Origin: Clarkia xantiana subsp. parviflora | Lineage: Eukaryota > Streptophyta > Magnoliopsida > Myrtales > Onagraceae | Reading direction: 5' to 3' | Assembly: GCA_036873135.1 (NCBI GenBank) | Contig: JAPTYO010000008.1 | Span: 37,952,819 to 38,016,818 of the forward strand | DNA length: 64,000 nt | Shown: positions 10,677 to 22,242 of the stretch, in pieces | How positions within the stretch are numbered: the stretch's first letter is position 1 | Layout: every line of letters begins with the position of its first letter | Made by a program: the position numbers and the translations under genes | The notes under the pieces: generated by a model | Told to the model about the DNA's origin: nothing | The model's database searches: none | Seen by the model: the letters and a program-made list of their open reading frames with translations, nothing else

Positions 10677-12621
10677 TGCTGCAGTTCAATGTGGATCCAT
10701 GGAAGCATCCTCAAAGGACTCAGGTTCGACCAACCTGGAAAACTTAGACAAATAAAATTTGTACTCATATGAAATGTTAGAATAGCCAACAACATGATCA
10801 ATTTGATGAACAGTAGAGTTAGAATCAAGGATATAGTCTCCACTAGCCATCCAGATAGGAGCTCTGTGCTCTCTTGTGGGCCTTCTCAAGGGTTGGATAT
10901 CAGAGGAAAGATTTTCCTCATCATGTATCTCAGGGATAATATCAGGGACATTTGCAGGGACTGAGGCCTCAGAAGATGACTCATCATCTGCCTCATGATC
11001 ATCTAAACCAACATTATCAGAATCAAGCAACTCAATCTCAAGAGAGGTGTTATCAGAAAAAATATCATGAGTGTTGGATGCTGTAAAATCTTGACAGAAT
11101 AGAGGCAGAAGATCCTGTTGGCTACCAGAGAAAGGAAATTTTTCCTCAAAAAAATTTACGTCTCTACTAACAAAAAATTTCTTGCTGGCTTAGTTAAGTA
11201 GTTTGTAACCTTTTTGGGACTGAGAATAGCCCATGAAAATAGAGGGGATTCCTCTGGCAGCCATTTTATCTACTACCATCAAATTCTTTGCAATACAAAA
11301 ACATCCAAACACTTTTAAATGGGAAATATCAGGCTTAGTATTGAACATAACCTCAGAGGGTGATTTTCCTTTTAACACAGGGGTAGGCAGAAGATTGATA
11401 ATATGGAAAGCAGTCAAAACACAGTCACCCCAATATTTATTAGGCACAGAAGCCTGTAATTTTAAAGCTCTTGCAATTTCTAGGAGGTGCTTGTGTTTTC
11501 TTTATACTCTCCCATTTTGCTAGGGGGTGTAGGAGCAACTGGTTTGGTGGAGAATTCCTTTATCTTTAAAAAAGGTTTGTAAGTCATCACTGAGGAATTC
11601 CCCACCATTGTCCGTACGATTTTTTTTTATGATCTTGTTAAATTGAGTGTGGACCATGATCACAAAATGTTTCAAAACAGTAGCAACATCATGTTTGAAT
11701 TGGATCAAGAAAACCCAAGTAACCCTGCTATGATCATCGACTAGAGTTAAAATAATATTTTTTGTTAATATGAGTTGCAGTGTGATATGGTCCCCAAATG
11801 TCTGCATGAATAAGATCAAAAATGGAATCTTTTCTATTTTCAGAATCAGGAAAGGAATCACGAGCAAGTTTGGCCATGGGACAGATAGAACAGTCATTAG
11901 AGCTGAAAGTTTTATTTCTTAAATTCTGAAGATACTCCAATGATTGTAAGACCTTTACAGAAGAATGTCCAAATCGTTTATGCCATAAATGGATAGTATC
12001 CTTATTGTAACTGTACAAATAAATTGCATTGTCATTGCTACTGGGTTTAAGAAAATACAGATTATAATCTTGTTCACCACTTGCAAGGACCCTCCAACTT
12101 GAGAGGTCCTGCAGTAAAGCAACATTTGAACAAAATTTGATAGAGCAATTTAGATCCTTGGTCAATTGGGAAACTGAAATCAAGTTGAAACAGAAATCAG
12201 GTAAATATAATATGTTTTTAAGAAGTTTCCCATTTTCAAAAATATAATCACCAACACCAGTAGCATAACTAACTTTGCCATTTGGTAATTGAATCCTGGT
12301 GCTTTGGACCTTTCTATAATTTTGCAACCAATCAAATCTGTTAGTCATATGGTTACTAGCACCAATGTCCAATATCCAATGCAATTCCTTCTTATAGTTA
12401 GAAAATAAGGAAAACATACCAGCAACATCAGTGTTATTGTCTTCAAAAGTGATTGCAGTGGCCACAGCAGGACCACCACCTCCAAGCTTCTGAATCAGTT
12501 TATCAAATTGCTCATTGCTGAGAATGACAGATCCATGTGAACTCCCAACTGATGAGGTGCCCTGAGTTGCAACATCAGTGGCATCACTTCCTTTTCCAAC
12601 AGCAGTGTTGGCCTTGCCCAT
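10677..12621 (-). pseudogene. K protease and integrase
   Basis: The minus-strand frame from 12621 contains the protease motif WILDIGASNHMT. The usual copia text is D-S-G-A, so the catalytic triad reads DIG here, a probable loss of activity. Next come a pre-integrase zinc motif (WHKRFGH then CSICPMAKLARD) and the first integrase aspartate (HADIWGPY). The frame at 11897-11520 has the second aspartate (RTDNGGEF). The frame at 11447-11190 covers the C-terminal part (KVFGCFCIAK). The frame at 11030-10686 is the acidic linker before RT, with SSSEASVPANVPDI and the RRPTREHRAP motif. Several frameshifts separate these blocks. Overlapping frames near 11734-11897 mark one of them. Confidence 0.88.
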
Positions 12622-13061
12622 AACACCTTTTCCTTGTCAAGATCTCTGAGCTAATAGCAATTCTCCTTGCAATGTCCTTTTTTCTTGTAGAAATCACAGC
12701 ATTTTGCATAGCATCTGTCAATAGAATGACCTGTTCTCTTGCAAAAATCACAGAAAGCATTAGAAACATTGGGTTTCTTATTTTTGGGGTCAGAAACCAA
12801 AGAGGAGGCATTGAGCCCAAGGGGGGCTCCTTCAGTGGATATGGTTGCACTTATGTCCCTCTGACTCTCTTCTTGAACAAGAATGCAGTAGGCTTGGTTC
12901 AATGAGGGAAGGGGGGTCCACAGTAAGAGATTGCTCCTTATATTTGAAAAATTCTCACTCAGTCCCATAAGGAACTGAAAGAGTGTTTGATTATCTTTAT
13001 GAACTAGGTGTTGTTTGAATAAATCACCCTCAATATGAGGCAAGGCACATGCTGTATCATA
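12622..13061 (-). pseudogene. K gag, C-terminal half
   Basis: This is the continuation of copia gag after the A1 insertion. It reads LFQFLMGLSENFSNIRSNLL (the UBN2/gag block) followed by the CCHC zinc knuckle CDFCKRTGHSIDRC and a second, imperfect knuckle. The first codons continue directly from the gag text at 20258. This confirms that A1 landed inside gag with a TCATA duplication. There is a frameshift before the protease frame near 12621-12650. Confidence 0.88.
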
Positions 13062-14502
13062 TGTCAGACCCTAAAAATCCGACCTAAGGCGATATACATT
13101 TTGAAAAACGTGCATTTAGAAAGAATCGCCACTAGTTAATTATTAGGCTAACTAGAAACCTGATTTACCTAGGGAATAATGAATTAAACACCTAGGTTTC
13201 AAAAATGGTCTACGATTAGAAATTCGAGTTCGGGGGTTCTATTACGAATTAAAAATATTAATTTTTAACTACGCCCTTTCGGTACTCAATTCACTTATTT
13301 GCCAGTTTATATTTTTAATATATTATTCCATATTAATCTATCGATATCAAGATTTAATTAAGTAATCCCCAATTTATTGTAATCTATAATTCCTAACCAA
13401 TATAAAATCTAAAAAACAAATCAAAACACAACCTAACATACATACATAATTTGAACAATTTAACATCATACTCAATTAAATTTAAATTAATCACATTTGA
13501 ACCTAATAACATTATTAACATATCAACACATAACTTATTATGTTCACATATACACAAATTTAAGTAATCAAATTTTAATTAGTCTAAGTTAACTAGAGAG
13601 TTAAAAAAAAATTGAACTACATTTAATATAATAATAAATAATAAACAGTAAATGATAAAATAATAAGAAGAAAAAACAAAAAAAAGAAGCAAGAAATTAA
13701 CAAAAGGATAGCGGGAAGGGGACACACTCATGGAGGGGAAGAAGGATTCTGGCCACGACCAGGCGAGCTCCGGCGGCGGGTCAGGGCGGAGCGGGACAAC
13801 GCTAGAGGGAGAAACGTCGGGCTCGAACTCAGTGCGGGTAGGGATGGCGATGAGCTTCGGTCGGAGATGGCAGGAGGAGGGCGGCGCCGGTGAAGCTCCG
13901 AGCGGGGCTGAGTTAACCAAAGTGGACAGAGCAGCGGGAGGGTGACGCGATTGGTTCGGTTGTGCGAGGGCGGACCTCCAGTCCGGTGGGCAGACGCAGG
14001 CGGAGCTCCAGTCTGGGCGGCCGGAAAGCTGGGGCAACCACCAACCAGCAACAGCGTTAAAAAATAAAAAAAGAGAGAGAGAGAGAGGAAAGAGAGAGGA
14101 GAAGAGGGAGGTGGCCACCGGCAAAAAAAAAAAAATGACAAAACTTCACGAACTCCGAAAAACTTTAGTATATTATTGATGATTTTGTGTTTTTTTCAGT
14201 TGTGTGTATTTTCTCCCCCTTACATGTAAACATAAACTCCTATATATAGTGTCTAGGTCTAGTCTAATCTAAGCAGTAAATAATACTGATTTATTCTCTT
14301 AATATACTCTAAATATTCTGAATACTTAATACAAATATTCAGAAAATATACACTGCAATAAATACAGATAACTATCCTAATCTTGCACGAGCATTCTTGG
14401 AAGCTTCTCGACTTGTCATATTTAAACACTTCCTCTTTTTTTTGACGCGTCACATATGACATTTTGAACGTGCTAGGCGCGAACCAAAATTAGGTGTTTA
14501 CA
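13062..14502 (-). repeat. 3' LTR of A1
   Basis: Starts TGTCAGACCCTAAAAATCC and ends AAAATTAGGTGTTTACA. Nearly identical to 18820-20257. A GC-rich patch at 13730-14040 stays open in several frames, but both LTRs have it and no domain is recognisable. A purine-rich AGAGAG run lies near 14070-14110 and a TATATATAG motif near 14241. Confidence 0.95.
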
Positions 14503-14639
14503 GCTTGCCCATCTTTGGGCGAATTCCCGTAGAACAAGGTCGAGGGGTTTTGTCCAAAGACGAGTAAACACTAATTTTGGTTGGGAAGTGTATCTTCTTT
14601 TGAGTCTTCGAATCTTCAAGGAAACTCCTAGCTTATTTC

Positions 14640-15720
14640 GGAAAGTGCAAAAAAGTAAAGCCTGTTGGCAATGCTATCAGCTTGCCCATCTTCTTTTGAG
14701 CATCTATCGGCGGTGCCCCTGTTGGCAATGCTTCCATTGGTAGTGTAGAAAAGTAAAGCCTCCAGTGGCGTGCGGAAAAGTAAAGCTTCGGTCGGTTGTG
14801 CCCTTGTTGGCGGTGTCATCGTTGGTGGTGCAGAAAGTAAAGCCTCTAGTGGCGTGCGGAAAAGTAAAACCTCCAGTGGCGTGCGGAAAAGTAAAGCCTC
14901 CAGTGGCGTGCAGTAAAGTAAAATCTTGATCGATGATGCCTCCAGTGGCGAGCGACAAGAAAAAGTCTCCAGTGGCATGCAATAAAGTAAAACCTTAATC
15001 GATGATGCCTCTAGAGGCGAGTGATAAGGAAAAGTCTCTAGTGGCGTGTATCGGAGAAGAGCCTCTAGTGGCGTCCGTTGGAGAAGTGCCTCTAGTGGCG
15101 TCCGTTGGAGAAGAGCCTCTAGTGGCGTCCGTTGGAGAAGTGCCTCTAGTGGCGTCCGTTGGAGAAATGCCTCTAGTGGCGTGACTTGCGAAGGCTGAAT
15201 ACTAAGGCTTCACTCGTCGGGGGTGACACTCATAAAGCTGGAAAACTTCAGATCCTGATTGTCGGTTGTGACTTGTAGGAACAGACTGTAACAGTCCTAC
15301 TCATCCTTTGAGTGATGACTTGCGAGAGCAGACTGTAACTGTCCCGCTTGCCGTGAAGTTGACTTGTAGGAACAGACTGTAACAGTCCTACTCATCCTTG
15401 AATGGTGACTTGCGAGAACAGACTGTAACCGTCCCGCTTGCCGTGAAGTTGAATCGTAGGAACAGACTGTAACAATACTACTCATCCTTGAATGGTGACC
15501 TGTGAGAGCAGACTGTAACCGTCCCGCTTGCCGTGATGTTGACTCGTAGGAACAGACTGTAACAGTCCTACTCATCCTTGAATGGTGACCCGCGAGAGCA
15601 GACTGTAACCGTCCAGCTTGCTGTGAAGCTGACTCGTAGGAACAGACTGTAACAGTCCTACTCATCCTTGAATGGTGACTCGCGAGAGCAGACTGTAACC
15701 GTCCCGCTTTCCGTGAAGTT
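14640..15720 (-). repeat. 27-bp and 90-bp tandem arrays in the A1 3' region
   Basis: At 14700-15190 units of GCCTCTAGTGGCGTCCGTTGGAG type repeat at 27 bp. At 15270-15720 five units repeat at 90 bp, with unit starts at 15270, 15361, 15451, 15541 and 15631. Each has AACAGACTGTAACAGTCCTAC and a second GACTGTAACCGTCCCGC half. Both periods are multiples of three and give long periodic open frames. The position, between internal region and 3' LTR, is where Tat/Ogre elements are known to carry variable tandem repeats. Confidence 0.9.
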
Positions 15721-16019
15721 GACTTTGAAAGACGCTGCGTCGTAGAAAATACGCTTGCGCAGGAGTGTTTGTCCCTAATTTTTGCCTAAATTGTGCATGG
15801 TGCAACAACCTAGCTGGATCTTTTTTTCTCTCTCTTTTTTTTTAAGAGAATTTCTCTCTTATTCTCTCCTTTTGCCACGGTCGTTTGAGAGATTTCCGAC
15901 CGTGCCCCTCGGTTTTATATTTTCTCTCCTTTTTCCATGATTGCAATTTCTGAATTTGCAACCATGCCCCTCATTTCCTGATTTTTCCTAGGCCTCCCTT
16001 TCGGGTTTTCAACCTAGCG

Positions 16020-17340
16020 GAAGCACTCTTTATTTGGTAGCCGATTAAACGGTGGTTGTGACCCGTATTTTATTTTCCGTCTCGATGCGGGAGTATTTGT
16101 AGCCATTTGGAGGGTGACTGTGACCTTTTTCTCACCGTCTTCAATGTTGCGGGAGCTCTTTTGATTGTAGCCATTTGGAGGGTGGCTGTGGTCTGATGGG
16201 TTTCGCTATAGCCGTTAGGCCCTTTAACGACGAGTAAACGGTGAATAGGCCCACTGGGCCCTAAAAGAGGTCAAGAAGACCAATGCGAAGGGTCCCGACA
16301 AGAGGAGTCCCGATGGTGAAGGGTCCCGACAAGGTCGGTCCCGATATGCGAGCTGGACCCTCCCGATGAGATGCCTTTAAGTAGGCCCCGACGTTAAATC
16401 CCTGAGAATGTTGGTCCTGTCACGATGACGAGGGGCCCCGAGCGGTGACCAAATGAGATAACTCTGGAGTCCCCGATACTGGTGGGGACTTGCTATCAGA
16501 GGTTGAGGCCGAGATAAGCGGGATCATGGCCGAGATAAGCGGAACGTGGCCGAGATAAGCGGGATCGTGGCCGAGATAAGCGGGATCGTGGCCTAACTGC
16601 CCCAGCGGTTCATCAGGTAACTGGGGTAACTCCTCTCCTATAAAAAGGCAGAAGTTACCTCAGTTCACGGACACTTTTTTACATACTCATACCCTTGCTT
16701 GCCAGTTTTATCGAGATACTCATTTAAGCATCGGAGAGGGATTCTGGGTCACCGCCCGGTCTATTCCCTTCTTGCAGGATTACGTGGAGCGAAGGACCTT
16801 GGATTTCCGTCAAGACCGTACCGGTGTTCCAACTGTGATCCAACATGGCCCTTCATTCCTTGTCTCTGATCTGGGAAACACTCTTTGTATGTAACCATTT
16901 TGAGGGTGGTTGTGGCCCTTTCACTTAATACCCGCCATCGATGTTCCAGGAGCGCTCTTTTGATTGTAGCCGTTTAGAGGGACGATTGTGACCCTTTCTT
17001 TTATTTTCCCGCCCTCACCGGGTTCGCGGGATCACTCATTTTGTGTAGCCATTTTAAAGGGTGGCTGTGGCCCTTTTTATTCTCCCGCCCTCACAGGGTT
17101 CGCGGGGTCACTCTTTTATTTGTAGCCGTTTGGAGGGTGGCTGTGGCCCTTTCACTTATTTCCCGCTTTTGATTTTGCAGGGGCGCTCTCTATCTGTAGC
17201 CGTTTAAAGGGTGGCTGTGGCCCTTTCTTTGTAGTCGTTTTAGGGACGACTGAAACCCTTTTTATTTATAGTTGATTTAGGGACAACTGTGACCCTTTTA
17301 TTTCTTCACTGCTCTCACAAAGTATGCATGAGCACTCTCT
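16020..17340 (-). repeat. Diverged GTAGCC-GTGGCTGTGGCCC tandem array
   Basis: Repeated blocks read TTTGTAGCCGTTTGGAG then GGTGGCTGTGGCCC and a spacer with TTCCCGCC and GCGGGAGCACTCT. Spacing is irregular, roughly 60-120 bp. The array is broken by the solo LTR at 16194-16845. A T-rich run with short A blocks follows at 17340-17450. Confidence 0.75.
16194..16845 (+). mobile_element. Solo LTR inside the A1 tandem array
   Basis: 652 bp starting TGATGGG and ending CCAACA, flanked by TGGTC (16189-16193) and TGGCC (16846-16850), a 5-bp TSD with one mismatch. Removing it rejoins the array phrase GTGGCTGTGGCCCTT. Inside are a TATA box (CTATAAAAAGG, about 16639) and the block CATTTAAGCATCGGAGAGGG, also found in the LTRs of element B. 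This suggests a gypsy element whose internal part was lost by LTR-LTR recombination. A four-unit GGCCGAGATAAGCGG repeat lies at 16510-16590. Confidence 0.8.
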
Positions 17341-17450
17341 TTTTTTATCGGTATCCAATTAAATGGTGGCTGTGACCCTAAAAAAAAAAGAGTTTTTTTT
17401 TGCTTTTTTTGTTTTTGTTTTTTGTTTTTTTTTTTTTTTGAAAAAGAAAA

Positions 17451-18802
17451 TTTAATGAAAATAATCAACAACAATTATGTACATGCCCCTAGTGGAAAAT
17501 CTGAAATTTCTAATTCAAAACATCTTCTTAGAGAAGGACTCAGTTGATTGAGTCAAAATATGTCGATCGTGTCGACGCCCTGGATGGACCCTGCAACAAA
17601 AAGATGACATAGACAATAATGTATTCTTTGTTGGACCCGGTCAAGGAAATTGGCTTCTCAAGTGCCCTGGCCATTGCTCATTTTAGCTGGGGATGCCCCA
17701 TGGCTAGCACCAATCGGGTTAGGCTCGTCACATGCTAGATGAATGGTCTTGTTGATGAACACACATGTATGGTGTTGAGTTTGGCACAGTAGTCCGCAAA
17801 TGGTAAATGCATAGATATCGCCCGAGGTATATGAGATAAATTTGACAGCTTGCGGCGAGCAAAGGGCCTCGCACGAGATGTGCTCTTCAGGGGCTTTGAT
17901 TTGGATGATTATCCAAACTGCACAATGAGTAAGGAAAAACTCAAATTTCGGGGATAAAAATGATCACAACTTTTCTTACCTGGGTGTTGGATTTTTTCTA
18001 GTGGGAGTGCTCGCTATGCGACTGTACCTGATGCATGCCCTGATTTTCCTGCTCCATCTAGAAATCACAACTTGTATATGAACACCTGGACCTCTGACGG
18101 AAGGCACCAACAATAATGCTTCATTTGTTTGACATCTCAAATGATCATTGATCGGCACATTGAATCTTCTGGGGACCCTCAATGATCTCTTGATATTTTT
18201 CATGCCTTATCTCAATGGGAGATGCCCCTTGGTTACCGCCGACTAGTTTAGACCTCGCCGTAAAACAGATGTACGGCTTGGTTCGGGGACACGTATGAAT
18301 TCCACACATGTTATGTGAAATTTTGGCATGGAAGTTCTTTGAAGCAGTCACGTTTCATGTGGATGCGACCTCGTCAAAGTGGTCGTCTGATCTGCAAAAA
18401 GAGTAGGGACACTCAAATCTCAAGGAAAAAATCAAGTACAATTCATCGTACCTGAGCGTTGGATATCCCGAGTGTGCAATTTGTTCTTCGTGCAACTGGA
18501 TGACTGCATGTTTTTTTGGCTGCATCATTTGGTCGACAGAACTTATATGTACCGGATGCCTTACCAAGGGTATCTTGAAAAGAGTGAATGAAAAATCAAT
18601 CTAGAGAATATGAGAAATCATGCATGATTTTTTTGAAAACATTAATGTCATTCATTTCATAATTTTGATTACATTTCAGAAAGAATCAAAATTTATGATC
18701 TAAGGTACTTTGCACAACATGGAGTTTGCTGAGTCCATTATCTAGCTCGAACGCAGGATAGATGTTCTAAACAAGGTTTTTCCAAAAAGGTTTAATCGTC
18801 CA
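17451..18802 (-). other. A1 leader region, noncoding
   Basis: Sequence between the array and the primer site. Only short frames are open and no domain is recognisable. Two stretches (about 17680-17990 and 18210-18470) look like diverged copies of each other: both have GATGCCCC(A/T)TGG followed by a CACACATGT/GTTATG block and an 'AAAACTCAAAT' or 'ACTCAAATCTC' end. The duplication is tentative. Confidence 0.45.
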
Positions 18803-18819
18803 TTGCAGAGTCGCCAAAT
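18803..18819 (-). other. Primer binding site of A1
   Basis: On the minus strand, directly after the 5' LTR, the sequence reads ATTTGGCGACTCTGCAA. TGGCGACTCTGC is a primer-site sequence I associate with Tat/Ogre elements (a tRNA-Arg type is reported for Ogre). The tRNA match was not computed. Confidence 0.55.
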
Positions 18820-20257
18820 TGTCAGACCCTAAAAATCCGACCTAAGGCGATATACGTTTTGGAAAACGTGCATTTTGAAAGAGTCGCCACTAGTTAATTA
18901 TAAGGTTAACTAGAAACCTGATTTACCTAGGGAATAATGAATTAAACACCTAGGTTTCAAAAATGGTCTACGATCAGAAATTCGAGTTCAGGGGTTCTAT
19001 TACGATTTAAAAATATTAATATTTAACTACGCCCTTTCGGTACTCAATTCACTTATTTGCCAGTTTATATTTTTAATATATTATTCCATATTAATCTATC
19101 GATATCAAGATTTAATTAAGTAATCCCCAATTTATTGTAATCTATAATTCCTAACCAATATAAAATCTAAAAAACAAATCAAAACACAACCTAACATACA
19201 TACATAATTTGAAAAATTTAACATCATACTCAATTAAATTTAAATTAATCACATTTGAACCTAATAACATTATTAACATATAAACACATAACTTATTATG
19301 TTCACATATACACAAATTTAAGTAATCAAATTTTAATTAGTCTAAGTTAACTAGAGATTTAAAAAAAAAATTAAACTACATTTAATATAATAATAAATAA
19401 TAAACAGTAAATAATAAAATAATAAGAACAAAAACAAAAAAAAGAAGCAAGAAATTAACAAAAGGATAGCGGGAAGGGGACACACTCACGGAGGGGAGGA
19501 AGGATTCTGGCTACGACCAGGTGAGCTCCGGCGGCGGGTCAGGGCGGAGCGGGACAACGCTAGAGGGAGAAACGTCGGGCTCGAACTCAGTGCGGGTAGG
19601 GATGGCGATGAGCTTCGGTCGGAGATGGCAGGAGGAGGGCGGCGCCGGTGAAGCTCCGAGCGGGGCTGAGTTAACCAAAGTGGACGGAGCAGCGGGAGGG
19701 TGACGCGATTGGTTCGGTAGTGCGAGGGCGGACCTCCAGTCCGGTGGGCAGACGCAGGCGGAGCACCAGTCTGGGCGGCCGGAAAGCTGGGGCAACCACC
19801 AACCAGCAACAGCGTTAAAAAAAAATAAGAGAGAGAGAGAGAGAGGAAAGAGAGAGGAGAAGAGGGAGGTGGCCACCGGGAAAAAAAAAATGACAAAACT
19901 TCACGAACTCCGAAAAACTTAGTATATTATTGATGATTTTGTGTTTTTTAAGTTGTGTGTATTTTCTCCCCCTTACATGTAAACATAAACTCTTATATAT
20001 AGTGTATAGGTCTAGTCTAATCTAAGCAGTAAATAATACTGATTTATTCTCTTAATATACTCTAAATATTCTGAATACTTAATACAAATATTCAGAAAAT
20101 ATACACTGCAATAAATACAGATAACTATCATAATCTTGCACGAGCATTCTTGGAAGCTTCTCGACTTGCCATATTTAAACACTTCCTCTTTTTTTTTTTA
20201 CGCGTCACATATGACATTTTGAACGTGCTACGCGCGGACCAAAATTAGGTGTTTACA
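18820..20257 (-). repeat. 5' LTR of A1
   Basis: 1438 bp, TGTCAGACC to GTGTTTACA, the partner of 13062-14502. It is followed by TCATA, the second copy of the target site. Confidence 0.95.
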
Positions 20258-20810
20258 TCATACTCAGTCCATAAGTTCTTGAGTTTAGTGTAATAAACAG
20301 AAACACATTCCAGGCCTTGTCTGCAAAGAGCAATCTCACGATGGAGTTGAAAAATCCTGGAGCTGTCAATTTTGTCAAACCTTTCCATCAAATCTTTCCA
20401 AGCATGAAAAGAGCTGTCAGAGTACATAATGCCATCCGCAATATCATCAGAAACTGAGTTGATAATCCAACCAAAGACTACAGCGTTACATCTGTCCCAA
20501 AGATCATGAAATCTGCTCTCAAAATTTCCGCGTTTGCAAGAACTAGTAATAAAGCCAATTTTGTTCTTTCCAAGCAACACATCTGCATAACTCGACTCCA
20601 TTTTCGATAATTTTCTTGGCCAGTGAGTTTAACAGAAACAATGCTTTGACCAGGATTATCACTAGCATGCAGATAAAGAGGGTGGAATGAATGAACCTCA
20701 GATGAAATGTCGAAGACAGGAACCGTCTTTGTTCCGACAACCGTGTTATCCAACGGAATTTGGTTGTTGTTGCCGCCTTTCAGTTGCTCGTTTTCATCCG
20801 CCATTATCAA
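20258..20810 (-). pseudogene. K gag, N-terminal half
   Basis: It opens at a minus-strand ATG near 20804 (MADENEQLKGG...). The copia gag text has the LTGQENYRKWSRVM block (usually L-x-G-x-N-Y-x-x-W). A frameshift near 20590 moves to a second frame with the IFQLHREIALCRQG and YYTKLKNLW motifs of the UBN2/gag family. That frame runs to the A1 border at 20258, and gag resumes at 13061. No knuckle lies in this half. Confidence 0.88.
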
Positions 20811-21286
20811 AGACCTTTAGATCAAAGGAAGATCAAAGGTCGACACTGCACTCGCAAACACCGAACCGTCAATAAGATCGCGTATGAGACTCAACTTCAG
20901 ATCTGAGAAGGATCGAGTAGAATCTCCACAAATGAACCACGAATCGCCAAGTAGATCACGTGGAAGAGACATAATCTTGTATCTAAGGAAGATCGAAGGT
21001 CAGATCTGCGCATCCATGCACAGAATCGGCACGGAGATCGCGTTAAGGAAACGCAATCCGAGGGAGTGCTTCAAGGAGAAGCGAGTCAGCGAACCAAAGA
21101 AGAAGGCGAATGAAGAAGACAAAGAGTCGCCGTAGAAGGTTCGAGGAAGACGAACCGCCACGAAGCAAAGATCGGCAAACAAGGTGAGGAACGGTGCTCG
21201 GGGATAATGTGGTGGTGGAACTCTCAGGAATCGCTCAAGATCGGTGAAAAACCGAGGCGGAGTACCTCAGAATCGCTCTGATACCA
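20811..21286 (-). other. K leader with tRNA-Met(i) primer site
   Basis: The primer site is at 21275-21286 (TGGTATCAGAGC on the minus strand) and touches the LTR at 21287. The leader between it and the gag start is about 470 bp, purine-rich, and has no recognisable protein on either strand. Confidence 0.85.
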
Positions 21287-21606
21287 TGTGAAAACCTAAC
21301 CCTAGCAGAGCAAAATTTGGACTAAAAGTTGCGGCTCATTGGAACAGTAACCCGAAGATCACTATTCCTCACCTTAAATATGGGCGGGGTCCCGAGTAAA
21401 ACTCAAGGGTCCCCTATAGTTCGAATAAACTCCAATATAGTCCCTGATGAATAGAAGGGACTTCAATATTAACCAGCCAGCCCAACAAGCATCAACAACA
21501 ACCAACAGCCAACGACACGGACCCGGGCCTAAGCCCAAGAACAACTTATCCGATCCAACACGTGAAAAGCAGCCCAGTTACCTTCTTAGATTGGGCCATC
21601 TCAATA
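21287..21606 (-). repeat. 5' LTR of K
   Basis: Starts TGTGAAAACC and ends TCAATA, followed by the TSD copy CATTG. It contains about 20 bases near 21332-21352 that the 3' LTR has lost. Confidence 0.92.
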
Positions 21607-21866
21607 CATTGAAACTATATCACACATAGACAGACAATAAACAAACAAAATATTATGAAATTATGTTTTCACTAAACATTATGACAGTGACTTTGCAAGA
21701 TCAAGGGATGATACAATCTCTAGGTCATCAAAGAAGCAAACAATTGTCAAATTATCATGCACATAAGCTGGTTATGTAGGTGAGTCAAGCTATGGGTGTC
21801 TCGGAATCAACCCGTAAGAGATAAAGTGCCGGCCATAAATATCATTTTATTCTCATGGTTCACTGG
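21607..21866 (-). other. Upstream remnant of F and site of hAT insertion
   Basis: By continuity across the K insertion, this is the sequence upstream of the F gag start. It has no primer site or LTR that I recognise. Its last eight bases (TTCACTGG) are one copy of the hAT target duplication. Confidence 0.5.
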
Positions 21867-22242
21867 TAGGGATGGCAATGGGTCAAGATCCATGGGTTTA
21901 ACCCATTTCCACATACAAACCTCCAAAATTTCAATGAATCCATATCCACCCCATATCCACATTTGATTTTATGGATCATTCATATCCACCCCGCAACGAA
22001 ATATGGGTCACCCATAGTTTTCCGCACCGCATCATATACAAAATGAAATAATAATTATATATTTATAATTTTGTACATATTTTTTTTAATTAAGACTATC
22101 CAACACTCGAATCTCATTCAATGGTTTGTTTATATTTGTATTTTAAAAAATATGAATATTTAATTTATATATATAAATATAAATATTATTTACCTAATAA
22201 AAGACTTTACCTAGCAACATACACCCAACATCTATTTATCTA

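Larger units (their letters stand above)
13062..20257 (-). mobile_element. A1: complete non-autonomous Tat/Ogre-like element
   Basis: 7196 bp with LTRs of 1441 and 1438 bp, TG...CA ends and the 5-bp TSD TCATA (13057-13061 and 20258-20262). The primer site next to the right LTR (TTTGGCGACTCTGC, minus strand) and the tandem repeats next to the left LTR set the direction as minus. The 4.3 kb internal part has no gag or pol domain in its open frames, so it depends on proteins from elsewhere. The LTRs differ at few positions, so the insertion is recent relative to its neighbours. The primer site and the repeat-rich 3' region resemble Tat/Ogre elements (family knowledge). The lineage call is inference. 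Confidence 0.93.
8979..21606 (-). mobile_element. K: copia element with both LTRs, split by A1
   Basis: LTRs at 8979-9280 and 21287-21606 are direct repeats. The 5-bp TSD CATTG flanks them (8974-8978 and 21607-21611). A tRNA-Met(i) primer site abuts the right LTR, and a polypurine tract (GAGGGGGAG, minus strand) abuts the left one. With A1 and its duplicated TCATA removed, the element is about 5.4 kb, normal for copia. Domain order on the minus strand is gag, protease, integrase, RT, RNase H. Frameshifts, a changed protease motif and an inverted duplication at the 3' end show that it is dead. Confidence 0.93.

Noticed and set aside
13579..14141. Pro/Ser-rich ORFs in the A1 LTR, repeated at 19486-19896
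   Set aside because: Low-complexity frames of a GC-rich patch inside both LTRs, with overlapping frames equally open. Not separate genes.
15297..15665. 122-residue periodic protein
   Set aside because: A product of the 90-bp array; the 30-residue period equals the repeat unit.
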